Source: Closterium sp. Naga37s-1 (taxonomy: Eukaryota > Streptophyta > Zygnematophyceae > Desmidiales > Closteriaceae). Taken from it: a stretch of DNA of 64,000 nucleotides. A program made the translations under genes and the position numbers. Below are positions 10,830 to 22,208 of the stretch, one piece after another. Location: positions 186,001 to 250,000 of the forward strand of contig CANJKZ010000115.1 in NCBI GenBank assembly GCA_947471745.1, written 5' to 3'. The first letter of the stretch is position 1, and the number at the start of each line of letters is the position of its first letter. The notes under the pieces were generated by a model. The model saw only the letters and a program-made list of their open reading frames with translations. It did not search any database and was not told the DNA's origin.

Positions 10830-11738
10830 TGTCAACGGGAGTTGTGGTTGGCCCCGTCCTTGCTTGGGCGGAGCCGACTTTGAAGTCGGGTGTGTGGGGA
10901 GCGCAGCCGATCACATGCAGTTAGGGCGCCGAGCTGGAGGGCGCCTAGCTGGAGGGCGCTGGGCAGGAGGACGCCGTCATGGGCGTCTGGACGGCGTCCT
11001 GTGAGGCTGGACGCCGACTTGGGCGCCTGGACGGCCTCCTCTGAGGCCGGACGCCGACCTGGGCGCCAGGACGGCGTCTTGGGAGGCTGGACGCCAACCT
11101 GGGCGTCTGGACGGCGTCCTGGGCGCCTGGACGCCGACCTGGGCGTCTGGACGCCGACCTGGGCGTCTGGACGGCGTCCTGGGCACCTGGACGCCGACCT
11201 AGGCATCCGAACGTCGACCTGGGTGCTGGGACACCTCTTCTGGGGACGCCGGATTGGTGTAGCCGGCGACCGACTGGGCTGGGCGACCAGGAGTGGTTGC
11301 CCGGTCGACCGAGTTACCCGGTCGACGTGTGCGATGGTCGCCAGGGTGGTTGCTGCGAGGCCGACCTCGGAAGTGGTATCCGGAGGTCGACGTGGCTGGT
11401 AGGCGCAGTCGCTGGCGTGGACTCGACTTGGACGTCTGCGCTGTGCACGTGAGAAGGAGTGGTGCACCAACCAGCTGCATGCACCTACGAAGCAGGTGCA
11501 CCGTTGTCCTGCGGGTGCAACGCTGTGCAGCCGACTTACTGCAGCGTTGGCAAACCATGAACCTGCAACGTTGGCAAACCGCTACTCTGCAACGCTGGAG
11601 CGGTGCGAGCTCTGCTGCACTGGATCGCGGTCGACCATGCTGCGCTGGAGGTCGACCAGCAGCCTAGCTAGCTTTGATGTAGTCTGTGTTGCCAATGTTG
11701 TATCAACCATTGTTGTGAACTTTTGCTAGTGAAACTCT
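10830..11738 (+). repeat. Copia-3 no. 1, 5' LTR remnant
   Basis: Begins TGTCAACGGGAG directly after satellite and matches the other Copia-3 LTRs as far as about 11738, where gag-region sequence takes over. A 40-bp repeat tract (GGACGCCGACCTGGGCGTCT type) occupies about 10980-11225. Confidence 0.8.
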
Positions 11739-11750
11739 TGCCTTGAAGTT

Positions 11751-14700
11751 GTGCTGACGCCGGCCACCAGGCGTGGCACTTCATCGAGTCGACGTACCAG
11801 GTCACCGACGACCTGTACATCGGTCAGCTCGAGGAGCAGATGGCGCATCTGCGGATGGGCGACCAGGAGACCGCGACCGACTACTGCAACCGTGCTCGGT
11901 GATTGCTCGCCACGATGTCCAGTACGTCCAGTACTCCACGGCGTCGTATGTCACGCACGTCCTGAAGGGACTCCCGAGCAGCTACAACATGATAAAGCGG
12001 ATGTCGGTGGTGCCGAGCACGCGGGCGACGCTCAACGAGGACTCCCTGACCTCGTACATCCTCAGGGCCGAGCGATCCATGGAGCTCCTGCCACAGACTA
12101 ACTACGTCGCCCCGGCGAAGCAAGGAGGCCGATTGGGGCAGCGTGGCAAGCCAGGTGGCGGTGGTAGCAGTGGTGGGAAGCCGACCAAGGCACCGACAAG
12201 CAGAGGTCGGCCAAGGATAGGGGTCGAGGAGGAGGGGATCGGCGCCGGGTATGCTGGCTGTGCGGCGACCCCGACCATCTCTCCTTTGAGTGCCCCGACC
12301 GCAGTGATTCTAAAGACGACGACGCGAAGAGAGGCCGCGGAAGGTCTGCCAGTCGTCGCCCACGTCGGAACAGCAATCCGCGCAAGGAGAAGCAGTCGAG
12401 CAAGTCGACCTCGGCGAAGGACGCCGACTCCTCTGCTGGCGGCGAAGGGCGAGGCGACAAGGAGGCGTCGTGCTTGCTGGTCGGCGTCATGGAGCCGACC
12501 GTCTCGCTGGCGCCGGAGGCAGGCGAGGACTTCCAGGCGGTGACGGCAGCTGTGCAGGCGAACCCGGCGGTGGTCCTGCTCGCGGCTGCTCGCACCACCT
12601 GATGGGGACGAAGGCGGCCTTTCTGGACTTGGAGCCGAGCGGCGACATCAAACACGTGCGCGGCTTCAATGGGGCTCTGCAGGACGTTGGCGGCCGTGGC
12701 ACCGTTGCTCTGCAAGGGGACACCGGGAAACAAGTGCTCATCCCCGATGTGCTCTACGTCCCGGGCGTGCAGGCGAACCTGCTGTCAGCCGGCCAGCTGA
12801 AGGAGAGTGGCGTGAAGCTGCAGGAAGACGGCGACGAGATGCTGCTCGTCACGGCGACAGGGGACGTGCTTGGTCGGGCGACGTAAATCGGCCGGGTCCT
12901 CTGCACCGACCTGCGCCCTTGCTCGGCGAAGCCAACATCGTTTGCGGCAGAGGTGGTGGCTTTGCGGGCGATCGTCTCGGCGACGAAGTCGACGCCGTCC
13001 AGGTGGCACGCCAAGCTTGCCCACGTCGGCATCGACACCATCTCGAGCTCGGCGAAGCACGAAGTCGCCACCAGTCTGGACATCAAGCCGTCGACCGGCG
13101 CCGACTCTCCCTGTGTCTCGTGCGTCGGCGGGAAGCTGTCACGGCACACCTTCCCCAACAAGGGCTCGGACGCCGAGGACGCTCTGGCCGTCGTGCACAT
13201 CGACCGGTGCGGGCCGTTCCGGGTGACAGCCAAGGATGGGAGCCTGTACTTCCTGCTGCTGAAGGACCGCTAGACCCGCTACATGTGGGTGAAGCCGATC
13301 GCCAGGAAGTCGGACGTGCTGCGGGAGTTCGAGAAGTGGCTGCTGGTGGTTGAGCGGCAGGCGAAGAAGTCGGGGCTGATGCTGCGCTCTGACCGGGGAG
13401 GGAAGTTCCTTGGGAAGGAGTTCACTGCCTTCGTGGACGGCAAGGGGATCGTCCACGACCTGACCTGCCCGTACACCCCGCAGCAGAACGGCATGGCGGA
13501 GCGGGAGATGAGGACGGTGGTGGAGTCGGTGCGGACGATGCTGCTGCACATGGGTGTGCAGCACCACTGGTGGCACCTCGCTCTGCGGCAGGCCGTCTAG
13601 GTCCGCTACTGCCTTGAGATGTCAACGCTGCCGCCGGGGACGACACCGTACCAGCTGCTCACGGGGAAGAAGCCCGACTTGTCGCTGGCACGGGTGTGGG
13701 GCTGCATGACGCAGTTCTTTGTCCCCGAGCAGCAGCGCGGTGGGAAGCTGAAGCCGAAGGCCAGGTGGGGTCTTCATCTCGGCGTGTCGGAGGAGAGCAA
13801 AGGCTGGGAGCTCCTGGACATCGCCGACAACAGGGTGGTCACCACGTCGGACGTGGTGTTCTACGAAACAATATCGCTAGAGGTGTGGAAGTCGGAGCAT
13901 GGCCCGGCGTCGGGGCGGACGCAGGTGAACCCGCCGACGGACACCTCGACGGCGACGCTACCCCTGCTCGCTGAGGTCTGTGAGCTTGCTGATGAGGACG
14001 CCGAGGTCGTCTGCCGTCGTTCCCCTACCCCTGCCCCTCCTGCCCCTCTCCTTGTAGCCGACCTGCGTGGGCTGACTCTAGTGTCGGCCGCCGGCGATGA
14101 GGGGAGCAGTGGGGCGTCGCCTGTGGCGCCGGCTTAGAGCATCGCCGGTGGCCGACGTGACGCCCTGCAAGTCGGCGTGGGAGTGAAGCCGACGCTGACA
14201 GAGGAGGAGCAGGCCGAGGAGGTGCAGCCGACTTTGGTGAAGCCGGTGAAGAAGGCATCGACAGGGCAGCAGCTGACAAGGGAGCAGGCAGCAGCGAAGC
14301 CGACCAAGGAGCAGTCGGCGCGGACGCCAACCATGGTGCAGAAGGACGATGAGGGCAGTGACGCCGGTGAAGATGACCCTGACACCGAGGAGTCCACCGA
14401 CAGCGACGTGGTGGACGCCCAGCCTGGACCATGACGTACAGGCCGACTTTGAAGGCCGCCCGACTTCTTCGTACCGGCCGCCTTCACCACGGTGTACGAC
14501 GAGGTCGACGATGACCTGCTCTACGACGACGCCGAGGAGGCTGCCAGTGCTCGACCCTGACGTGCACGCCGACCCTGAGCACCGTTCGGACATTGCCATG
14601 ATGACGGTGAAGGAGGCGTTCACAAGCTGGAAGGGCAAGGTGGTGAAGGCCGCCATGGAGGAAGAAATTCGCAGCCTCATCGGCATGGGAACCTGGGAGC

Positions 14701-15307
14701 TGGTCGAACGCCCACCTGGGGTGAACATCATGAAGAACCGGTGGGTGTTGACGACGAAGTACCGCATCGACAACACCGTCGAGCGTGAGAAGGCGAGGCT
14801 GGTCGTGAAGGGCTTCACGCAGGTGTATGGCGCCGACTACGACGAAACGTACGCGCCGGTGAGCAACTACGTCACGCTGAGGATCTTCCTCAGCATCGTC
14901 GCCGTCCTCGACCTCAACCTGATACAGCTCGACATGAAGAACTCTTTCCTGCAGAGTAAGCTCGACCGGGTGCTGTACATGTCCCAGCCGGACTACTTCA
15001 ACAACGGGACCGGCCGGGTGTGCAAGCTGCTGAAGAGCCTCTACGGGTTGAAGCAGCCGCCGCTGCTGTGGTACAGGGCTCTCGACGGTGTGTTGCTGGG
15101 CGCTGGCTGGAAGAAGAGCCAGGTCGACACGGCGCTCTACTTCAAGGTCGGCAACGACGGAAATGCCTGCTGGGTGCTGGTCTACGTCGACGACCTGCTC
15201 GCCGCCAGCATCAGCACCTCGATGCTGAAGGAGCTGAAGGAACTGCTAGAGGCCGCCTTCGAGCTGCGCAAGATCTCGCCGGTGGAGAAATACCTCGGGT
15301 TGGAGAT
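11751..15307 (+). pseudogene. Copia-3 no. 1 gag-pol, gag to RT (broken)
   Basis: Retroelement polyprotein remains. Parts in order: gag (about 11751-12240) with a CCHC knuckle (CWLCGDPDHLSFEC, about 12253-12297); aspartic protease region (CSHHLMG, about 12590); the HHCC pre-integrase region (about 13000-13150); integrase core (about 13190-13620); a Pro/Ala/Thr-rich connecting region (about 13950-14560); and RT (about 14640-15307) with an LVYVDDL motif near 15180. The PR-IN-RT-RH order is the Copia order. The coding part is interrupted at 15307 by Copia-2. Multiple breaks; non-functional. Confidence 0.85.
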
Positions 15308-16386
15308 TGTTAGTGTAAGGGCCTAATAAACTCAAGCTATTAAGACTTTATCAAACTTAAAACCTCTCCTCCAAGGGTCCTTGGGTGCCTGGTACAAGAC
15401 CAGCCCCTATCCTCGGGTCCGAGTTTGTAGAGAGAGGAGTCAAGAATGACTTAGCCAAAATAACAAGAGTACCTTGAACGTCGCGCAGCTTATCGTGCAG
15501 ACCGTCGATCGGATTAAGCTGAGAATTTCCTATATCGAAGCTCGTTCCAAGAGCTTTAGAATAAGCCAAGTTGCATTGTGAAAAGTTCTGCCATTACGGA
15601 GTTATGGCTCGGACTGCGTTTGCCTAGCGTCGGAGTGCTAGCGTACTAGCGTTGACTCGGGTAGCATTCCGCCGTCGTACCGTGTAGAAACGAAATTCCA
15701 GGAAGGGAGGAATTCGCTTGAATCAAATTGACTATACCCAGGTACAAACAGAGAAGGAATAAATAGTTCTAGCTAGCAAGGACCTTGGGAATCAACCTGG
15801 GAACAACCAAGGATGATCCCAAATAATTCCAAGCAACAGAACCAACCTCGCTGGACAAAACAGCAGGTGGTAGGTTGGTAAACAACCTCTGGTTCTGTTT
15901 TTCCAACCTGGGAAAACAACAACCAGGTTCAGGTCCTAAAAACAGAACCTGTTTTGTCTTTGCCCAACCAGCCAAATGCTGGTTCCGCTGGTTTCCCCTG
16001 GCCCTGTAGCATGCAGAGTACAAACAACATCCAACCTTCACCTAAATTGTACCCCTATAGTGCCTGCCATGCTACACTATAGTCAACCAAACAAAACAGT
16101 ACAATTTCGAGTTGGATAGAACTGGATCTGCGCAATCAAGTAAGCCAAATCGCAAAGCTTCCATCTTGGGTTCCTTTGCGAGCCCGTCCTTTCTGCTTGT
16201 ACTATTCATAGCGCGTACAATGTTGTGCCGAAGCGCACAATGCGCGAGTACCTGCAAATGCTTCAAGCGAAAATTGCGAAAGCAAACAAACACACGAACA
16301 TTCCATTCACACGCAAATACATTCGCACATGCATACTCGTACAAACAGACGGCAGGATGTCGTGCAATGTGAATTTGCACCCAACA
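15308..16386 (-). repeat. Copia-2 no. 1, 3' LTR (1,079 bp)
   Basis: Plus-strand ends are TGTTAGTGTAAGGGCC and TTTGCACCCAACA, i.e. TGTTGGGTGC...CA on the element's own strand. It is followed inward by the polypurine tract (CACTCCCCCTCAGCC on the plus strand). Confidence 0.9.
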
Positions 16387-16499
16387 CACTCCCCCTCAGC
16401 CTGCCGGCTGCATCCCCATCATTCCATTCTAGTTCATGCTCATTCCACTCATGCGCACACAACGCCAATGAGGCTCATCCGCAAGCCTCTTGGTGAGGA

Positions 16500-19400
16500 A
16501 GTCTGCTGGCTGCTGGTGAGTCTTGATTTAGATCGGATTCACCGTCCCCCTCTTCACCTCCTTACGCAGCCAGTGCCACTTGATACGCATGTGCTTGTTC
16601 AGCCCATGAAGCACAGCGTTCCTGGCCATCCCAAGAGCCCCCTTGCTATCACAAAACAGCGGCGTAGCAACCTTCTGCTCCTGGCCAATCTCCTCTAACT
16701 GCCTCCTCAACCAAATCACCTCCTTCACCCCATGGAACATCGCCATGTACTCTGATTCCACGGAAGAGAGTGCCGTCTCCGTCTGCTTCTTTGACCTCCA
16801 ACTAACAGGTCCTCCCCCAACTACGCAGATGTATCCTCCCACAGATGAGGAATCCTCCTTCTCAGAGGCCCACGTAGCATCGGTAAAGCAAGTGAGAAAG
16901 AGCTTGCCTTCTCCAAGCCTCTCCCCCTTCTCTTTCAGCACCTCAACCCTTTTCTGCTTCACCTGTGCAGATGCGGAGTATTGAACTCCAATGCTTGGGT
17001 GAGAGTTCAGGCACTTCACCACACGCTCAGCTGCATCCACCTGCTTCTCTGATGGATTCTGCACCACCCTAGCCAGCTGCCCAACCGAGAAAGAGATGTC
17101 GGGCCTCGTGTGAACTGCTGCATACAAGAGGCTGCCCACCAAGGACTGAAATTGCTGGTGCTCCTCGGCTTCAACCCCTTCATCCTCTGCAGCCTTCATA
17201 AGCTTGAATTCTGCTGGCAGGGGAGTTGCAACCTTGCGCTCATTCTCAATCCCACACTTCTCCCCCAACTCCGTGATGAGCTTCTCCTAGTGCAGCTTCA
17301 ACCACCTGTGATCTGGATCCCTCTCCACGTGTATCCCGAGGTAGTACTTTACCTCCCCAAGGTTCTTGCACTTGAAGTTCTCCATCAGCTGCTGCTGCAC
17401 TTTCTGGATCTCCTTCATGCAGCTGCTAAAGAGAAGAATATCGTCCACATAGACCAGAAACAGCACCAGCTTCTCCCCCTCCCCTTTGAGAAAGAGGCTC
17501 TCATCACAGCTGCCAACTTCTGGTACCAGCAGCGTGGCGCCTGCTTCAAGCCGTAGATGGACCTTTTCAGCTTGCACACCCTGCCCGTACCATCCTCATA
17601 CCCAGGCGGCTGCGTCATGCACACATCCTCCTCTAAAATCCCATTGAGAAATGCCATTGATATATCCATCTGAATGATGAATTTCCCACTAACGGCTGCA
17701 CCTGCCAACAAGACACGGAGGGTAGGGGGTTTGGCAGTGGGAGCAAAGATCTCATTGAAGTCCTGCTTCTCCTTCTGCATAAACCCCTCAGCCACCAGCC
17801 TACTCTTGTAGATGGTGACTTGTCCCTTGTCATCGGTCTTGATCCTTAGCACCCACTTGCACTGTACGGCTTTCTTCCCCTCAGGAAGCACCTCCAGATC
17901 ACATGTCCCATTCTCTAGCAGGCTCTGGTACTCAGCATCCCTGGAAACCAGCCACTTCTCCCTATCTGGTCCAGCTAATGCCTCCTCCATGCTAGCTGGT
18001 TCCTCTGGTGCAGGGGCAAGAAAACAGTAGGCAGGTTCATCCTCCTCATCCGGGTCATAGCCATGCGGTAGAATCAGCATTGCCTCCTCGGTCCCAAGGT
18101 GCTGCTCCGCTGCACTTGATCCTGCAGTCAGCTTCTTAGTAGCCATACGGGTACGTCCTGGCCTGGAGACGGGTGTCTCCCTTCCCCTCATAACGACACC
18201 CTTCGGCTTCTTAGTTTTCCCCTGCTGCTGCTCTCCTCCCTCGGATCCAGCAGCTCCACTAGTGCTACCACTAGTCTCCACATCATTTTCTCCACCAGTA
18301 GGTGCCTCCTGTATCTTCTCTCCATCACCACCCTCTGCAGCTGCCTCCTTTCCCTCCTCCCACACACTAGGAGTCAGGTCCAGCTGCATGGTGATCTGCT
18401 CCATCTGCTGGGACACCCTGGCCTCCGGCTGTTTCTCCCAGCTCCCATACATCATGCTCTCAACAAACTTCACATCCCTGCTGTCAAACATGACACCCTT
18501 GGATGGTTCCCACAGCAGCCATCCCTTGCTCTCAGCAGCCAGCCTCAAATGCACACACCAGATTGCACTCGCCCCCAACTTACTTCGATACTTCTTGGGG
18601 ACGTGGGCGACTGCCATGCAACCGAACACCCTCAGCATGTCCACCGGCGGCTTCCTCCCAAGCCACCTCTCCAACGGCACCCACGAGTCATCACCAACCT
18701 TAGTGAGCACCCTGTTCCTGGCCACGGTAGCGTGCCGGACAGCATGGGGCCACATCAAGTTGCCCAGCCCAGATTCTATGAGCAGTGCCCTAGCTGTCTC
18801 CAGAATTGTCCGGTTCACCTGTTCTGCTACACCGTTAGACTGTGGGGTGTAAGCCGTGGTCAGCTCCCTCTGAATGCCCTGCTTCTTGAGCCAGGCCGTC
18901 ATCTCAGCTCCAAGGAACTCACCACCCCGATCTGTCCTAATCCGCTTCACCACACACTCCGCTTGCTTCTCCACGAATGGCAGCCAATCTTCCCGTATCG
19001 TAGAGGCGGCGTGGTTCTTCTGCTTCAGCGGATATGCCCACATAAGCCTGCTCCAATCATCCACTATGGTCAGAAAGTACCGCTCCCCCTTGTGCCCCTG
19101 AACCGGCAGTGGCCCCACCAAGTCCATGTGGACCAACTCTAAAGGCTTCTTGCTCCTGCCAGTCACACTATGGAAAGGGAAACGGGTGAATTTGGATAGC
19201 AAGCATGTTTCACAATTGTCATCAGGTGGCTGGCCATTCAGCTTCAGACCCTTGACGACCCCATCCTTCTCCAGCTGCTTCAGCAAAGGCATTGCTACAT
19301 GCCCCAAGCGTCGGTGTGCCGTTGCCCAATCCGTCTCCCCAGATCTGGCCGACACTTTTACACCAACCCCTCCAACGGCGTTGCACTCCCCCTGGGATGC

Positions 19401-20975
19401 AGACCCCTCTCCAGCCTGCCCCTCACCGTGCCACGCCAATGACGGCAGCTGCCACATGGATCTGTACACGTCTCTGCTCTCGTGCAGATCCCAAAGCACC
19501 CGATTGCCCAGCTGCCCCTTGTACGTGCGTGCCCCATCCGTGCTAGTGCTCACCCCAACCTTGCCAAGCTTACGGAGGGAGATGAGGTTGGCCTTGATAT
19601 CAGGAACGAGGAGAACGTCGTGCAGCACCACCGGCTTGCCATCCGCTCCCTTAAACGCAGCTCGTCCCGCACCAGCCACCTTCAGCGCGTGTCCAGAGGC
19701 GGAGCACACCTCATTGATCGGTGCAGCGCGTACGTCGTCCAGCAGGTCCTTGCGCGGCGTCATCGTCCAAGCAGCGCCCGTGTCCAACACCCAATAGTTC
19801 AGGGGGTGCAGCTCTGCTCCAACCTTGGCAGAGGCGTCTCCTTGCTCCCCCTGCTCTCCAATGTGGAAGAACTGGCCCGCGCTGCGCTCCTTCTTCTTCT
19901 CCGCACCGCCGTTGCTCTTCGGGTTGTTGTCGGACGAATCGGCGACCATGCTCGCGCCGTTTTTCTGGTTCCTCCGTGCGCCGCCATCCTGGTGACGATT
20001 CTGGGGGGTCCATCCATCGGGTTTCTTATAGCACAAAAACCAGGGGTGCCCCTCCTTCTCACAATACCAGCAACTCCCTTTCATTTTGCCACCAGCACCC
20101 GACTTGCCCCCACGTCCAGATTTCGCACCGCGACCCCAACTGGTACCTTCTTGTTGGTCGTTGGAGTCGTCGTCCTTCTTTGCACCGCGTCCAGCACCAC
20201 TGAAGCCACGTCCTCTGTCACGTCGGCTCCCTTGCATCCCATAGCCGCTGCTGCCGTCGTCTCCACCCCTTAGTTGGCGGCGACGGAAGTCCTCCTCGAG
20301 AATCTTTGTCCGCACCCACTCGAGTGTCCACGAGCTCTGGTTCTGCGGTAGGCTCAATCCGCTCGTGAATTGAAGCCAAGATTCAGGCAGCAGCGACAGC
20401 ATCTTCAAGCACTTGGTCTGCTCCGGGTATGTGATTCCCGCGGTCGCCAACTTCGCGTAGAGGTCGCGCATCTTGTCCAGGACAGGTTGCACCGGCTCTC
20501 CCTCGCTCAGGCGCAACGCGGACAGCTCCCTCTCCAGCATTAACGTTGCGACAACGGAGGTTGGGGCGTACAGCTCCTTCAACATGGTCCACGCCTTCGG
20601 ACCGCACTCAACCTCCGGCAGCAGGTGCATGACGTGGTGACGCTGGTTCAGCTCCAAACTCTGCGACATCAAATAGTAGCCAGCCGAGGAGCGCTCGTCC
20701 CAATCTTCGAGCAGCGTGGGGTCACTCGGTCTAGGCTCCTCCCCAATCATTAGTTTCAGCAATCCAATCTGACGGAAATATAGTTGCATTTTCCAGGCCC
20801 AATCATCATAGCCCTCACCATTGAACTTCTCGACGGTGAAGTTCTTCAGCACCTCCTTGACCAGCGAGCCCTGGTTTGTTCGCGCTCCCCTTGGCGCTGA
20901 AACACCAGAATCTTGGCTGCCGCTACGATAATGGGCTGAAGATTCACCACCTCCCGTCGAGGTGTTGCCGGCCAT
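16500..20975 (-). pseudogene. Copia-2 no. 1 gag-pol (broken)
   Basis: Copia polyprotein remains read on the minus strand. Gag begins at an ATG at 20975 (MAGNTSTGGG) and carries a zinc knuckle, CWYCEKEGHPWFLC, near 20030-20075. The protease active site WVLDTGAAW is near 19760-19800. The pre-integrase HHCC region lies at about 19190-19340. The integrase core (MDLVGP, IRTDRGGEF, NGVAEQ) lies at about 18830-19140. RT lies at about 17400-17910 and RNase H at about 16530-17000. The gag, protease and integrase part reads openly over a long stretch, and the breaks are in the RT-RNase H part, about three. The encoded parts match Copia-2 no. 2 closely. Confidence 0.88.
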
Positions 20976-21002
20976 AGCTACCTATAACGAGAATCACTAT
21001 AA

Positions 21003-21018
21003 CGCAGCTCTGATACCA
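21003..21018 (-). other. Primer binding site, Copia-2 no. 1 (initiator tRNA-Met type)
   Basis: On the minus strand, three bases after the 5' LTR, the sequence reads TGGTATCAGAGCTGCG. TGGTATCAGAGC is the standard plant Copia primer site, complementary to the 3' end of initiator tRNA-Met. Confidence 0.88.
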
Positions 21019-21021
21019 GCT

Positions 21022-22078
21022 TGTTGGTGTAAGGGCCTAATGAAGTCAGGCTATTAAGACGTTATCCAACTTAAAACCTCTCCTCGGGGTCACCTCCAAG
21101 GGTTCCTGGGTGCTTGGTACAGGACCAGCCCCTATCCTCGGGTCCCAAAACAGCAAGAGTACCTTGAACGTTGCGCAGCGTGCCGTGCAGACCGTCGATC
21201 GGATTAAGCTGAGAATTCGCTATATCAAAGCTCACTCTAAGAGCTTTAAAATAATCCAAGTTGCCTCGCGAAATGTTCTGCCATTGCAAAGTTATGGCTC
21301 GGACAGCGTTTGCCTAGCGTCGTCGTGCTAGCGTGCTAGCGTTGACTCGGTAGCATTCTGCCGTCGCACCGCGTCGAAACGGAATTCCAGGAAGGGGGGA
21401 ATTCGCTTGAATCAAATTGACTATATCCAGGTACAAACAGAGAAGGAATAAATAGTTCTAGCTAGCAAGGACCTTGGGAATCAACCTGGGAACAACCAAG
21501 GATGATCCCAAATAATTCCAAGCAACAGAACCAACCTGGCTGGACAAAACAGCAGGTGGTAGGTTGGTAAACAACCTCTGGTTCTGTTTTTCCAACCTGG
21601 GAAAACAACAACCAGGTTCAGGTCCTAAAAACAGAACCTGTTTTGTCTTTGCCCAACCAGCCAAATGCTGGTTCCGCTGGTTTCCCCTGGCCCTGTAGCA
21701 TGCAGATACAGACAAACAACATCCAACCTTCACCTAAATTGTACCCCTATAGTGCCTGCCCTGCTACACTATAGTCAACCAAACAAAACAGTACAATTTC
21801 GAGTTGGATAGAACTGAATCTGCGCAATCAAGTAAGCCGAACCGCAAAGCTTCCATCTTGGGTTCCTTTGCGAGCTCGTCCTTTCTGCTTGTACTGTTCA
21901 TAGTGCGTACAATGTTGTGCCGAAGCGCACAATGCGCGAGTACCTGCAAATGCTTCAAGCGAAAATCGCGAAAGCAAACAAACACACGAACATTCCATTC
22001 ACACGCAAATACATTCGCACACGCATACTCATACAAACAGACGGCAGGATGTCGTGCAATGTGAATTTGCACCCAACA
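21022..22078 (-). repeat. Copia-2 no. 1, 5' LTR (1,057 bp)
   Basis: Plus-strand ends are TGTTGGTGTAAGGGCC and GCACCCAACA. It directly abuts an 88-bp LTR piece of the next Copia-2 at 22079. Confidence 0.88.
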
Positions 22079-22208
22079 CATTCCATTCACACCCAAAGGC
22101 ATTCGCACACGCATACTCGTACAAACAGACGGCAGGATGTCGTGCAATGTGAATTTGCACCCAACACACTCCCCCTCAGCCTGCTGGCTGCATCCCCAAC
22201 ATACCATT

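Larger units (their letters stand above)
15308..22078 (-). mobile_element. Copia-2 element no. 1, broken, reverse strand
   Basis: The two LTRs are 15308-16386 (3' LTR on this strand) and 21022-22078 (5' LTR), with gag-pol between on the minus strand, a PBS at 21003-21018 and a polypurine tract just inside the left LTR (16387-16402). Both ends are exact LTR ends, yet the flanks differ: GAGAT on the left (Copia-3 RT sequence) and CATTC on the right (sequence of the neighbouring Copia-2 LTR). There is therefore no target duplication, and the element is probably a recombination product (see findings). About three breaks in pol. The LTR pair differs by several per cent by eye. Confidence 0.85.

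Noticed and set aside
10832-11470. Frames across the LTR GC-rich tracts (repeats of RRPDAQVGVQAP or RLDADLGVWTP)
   Set aside because: The 40-bp repeat gives long open frames on both strands at every LTR copy. There is no conserved start or domain, and LTR copies differ by repeat number.
21003-21018. A tRNA-Met gene fragment
   Set aside because: Only the 3'-end complement is present, exactly beside an LTR end, as expected for a primer site. No cloverleaf surrounds it.
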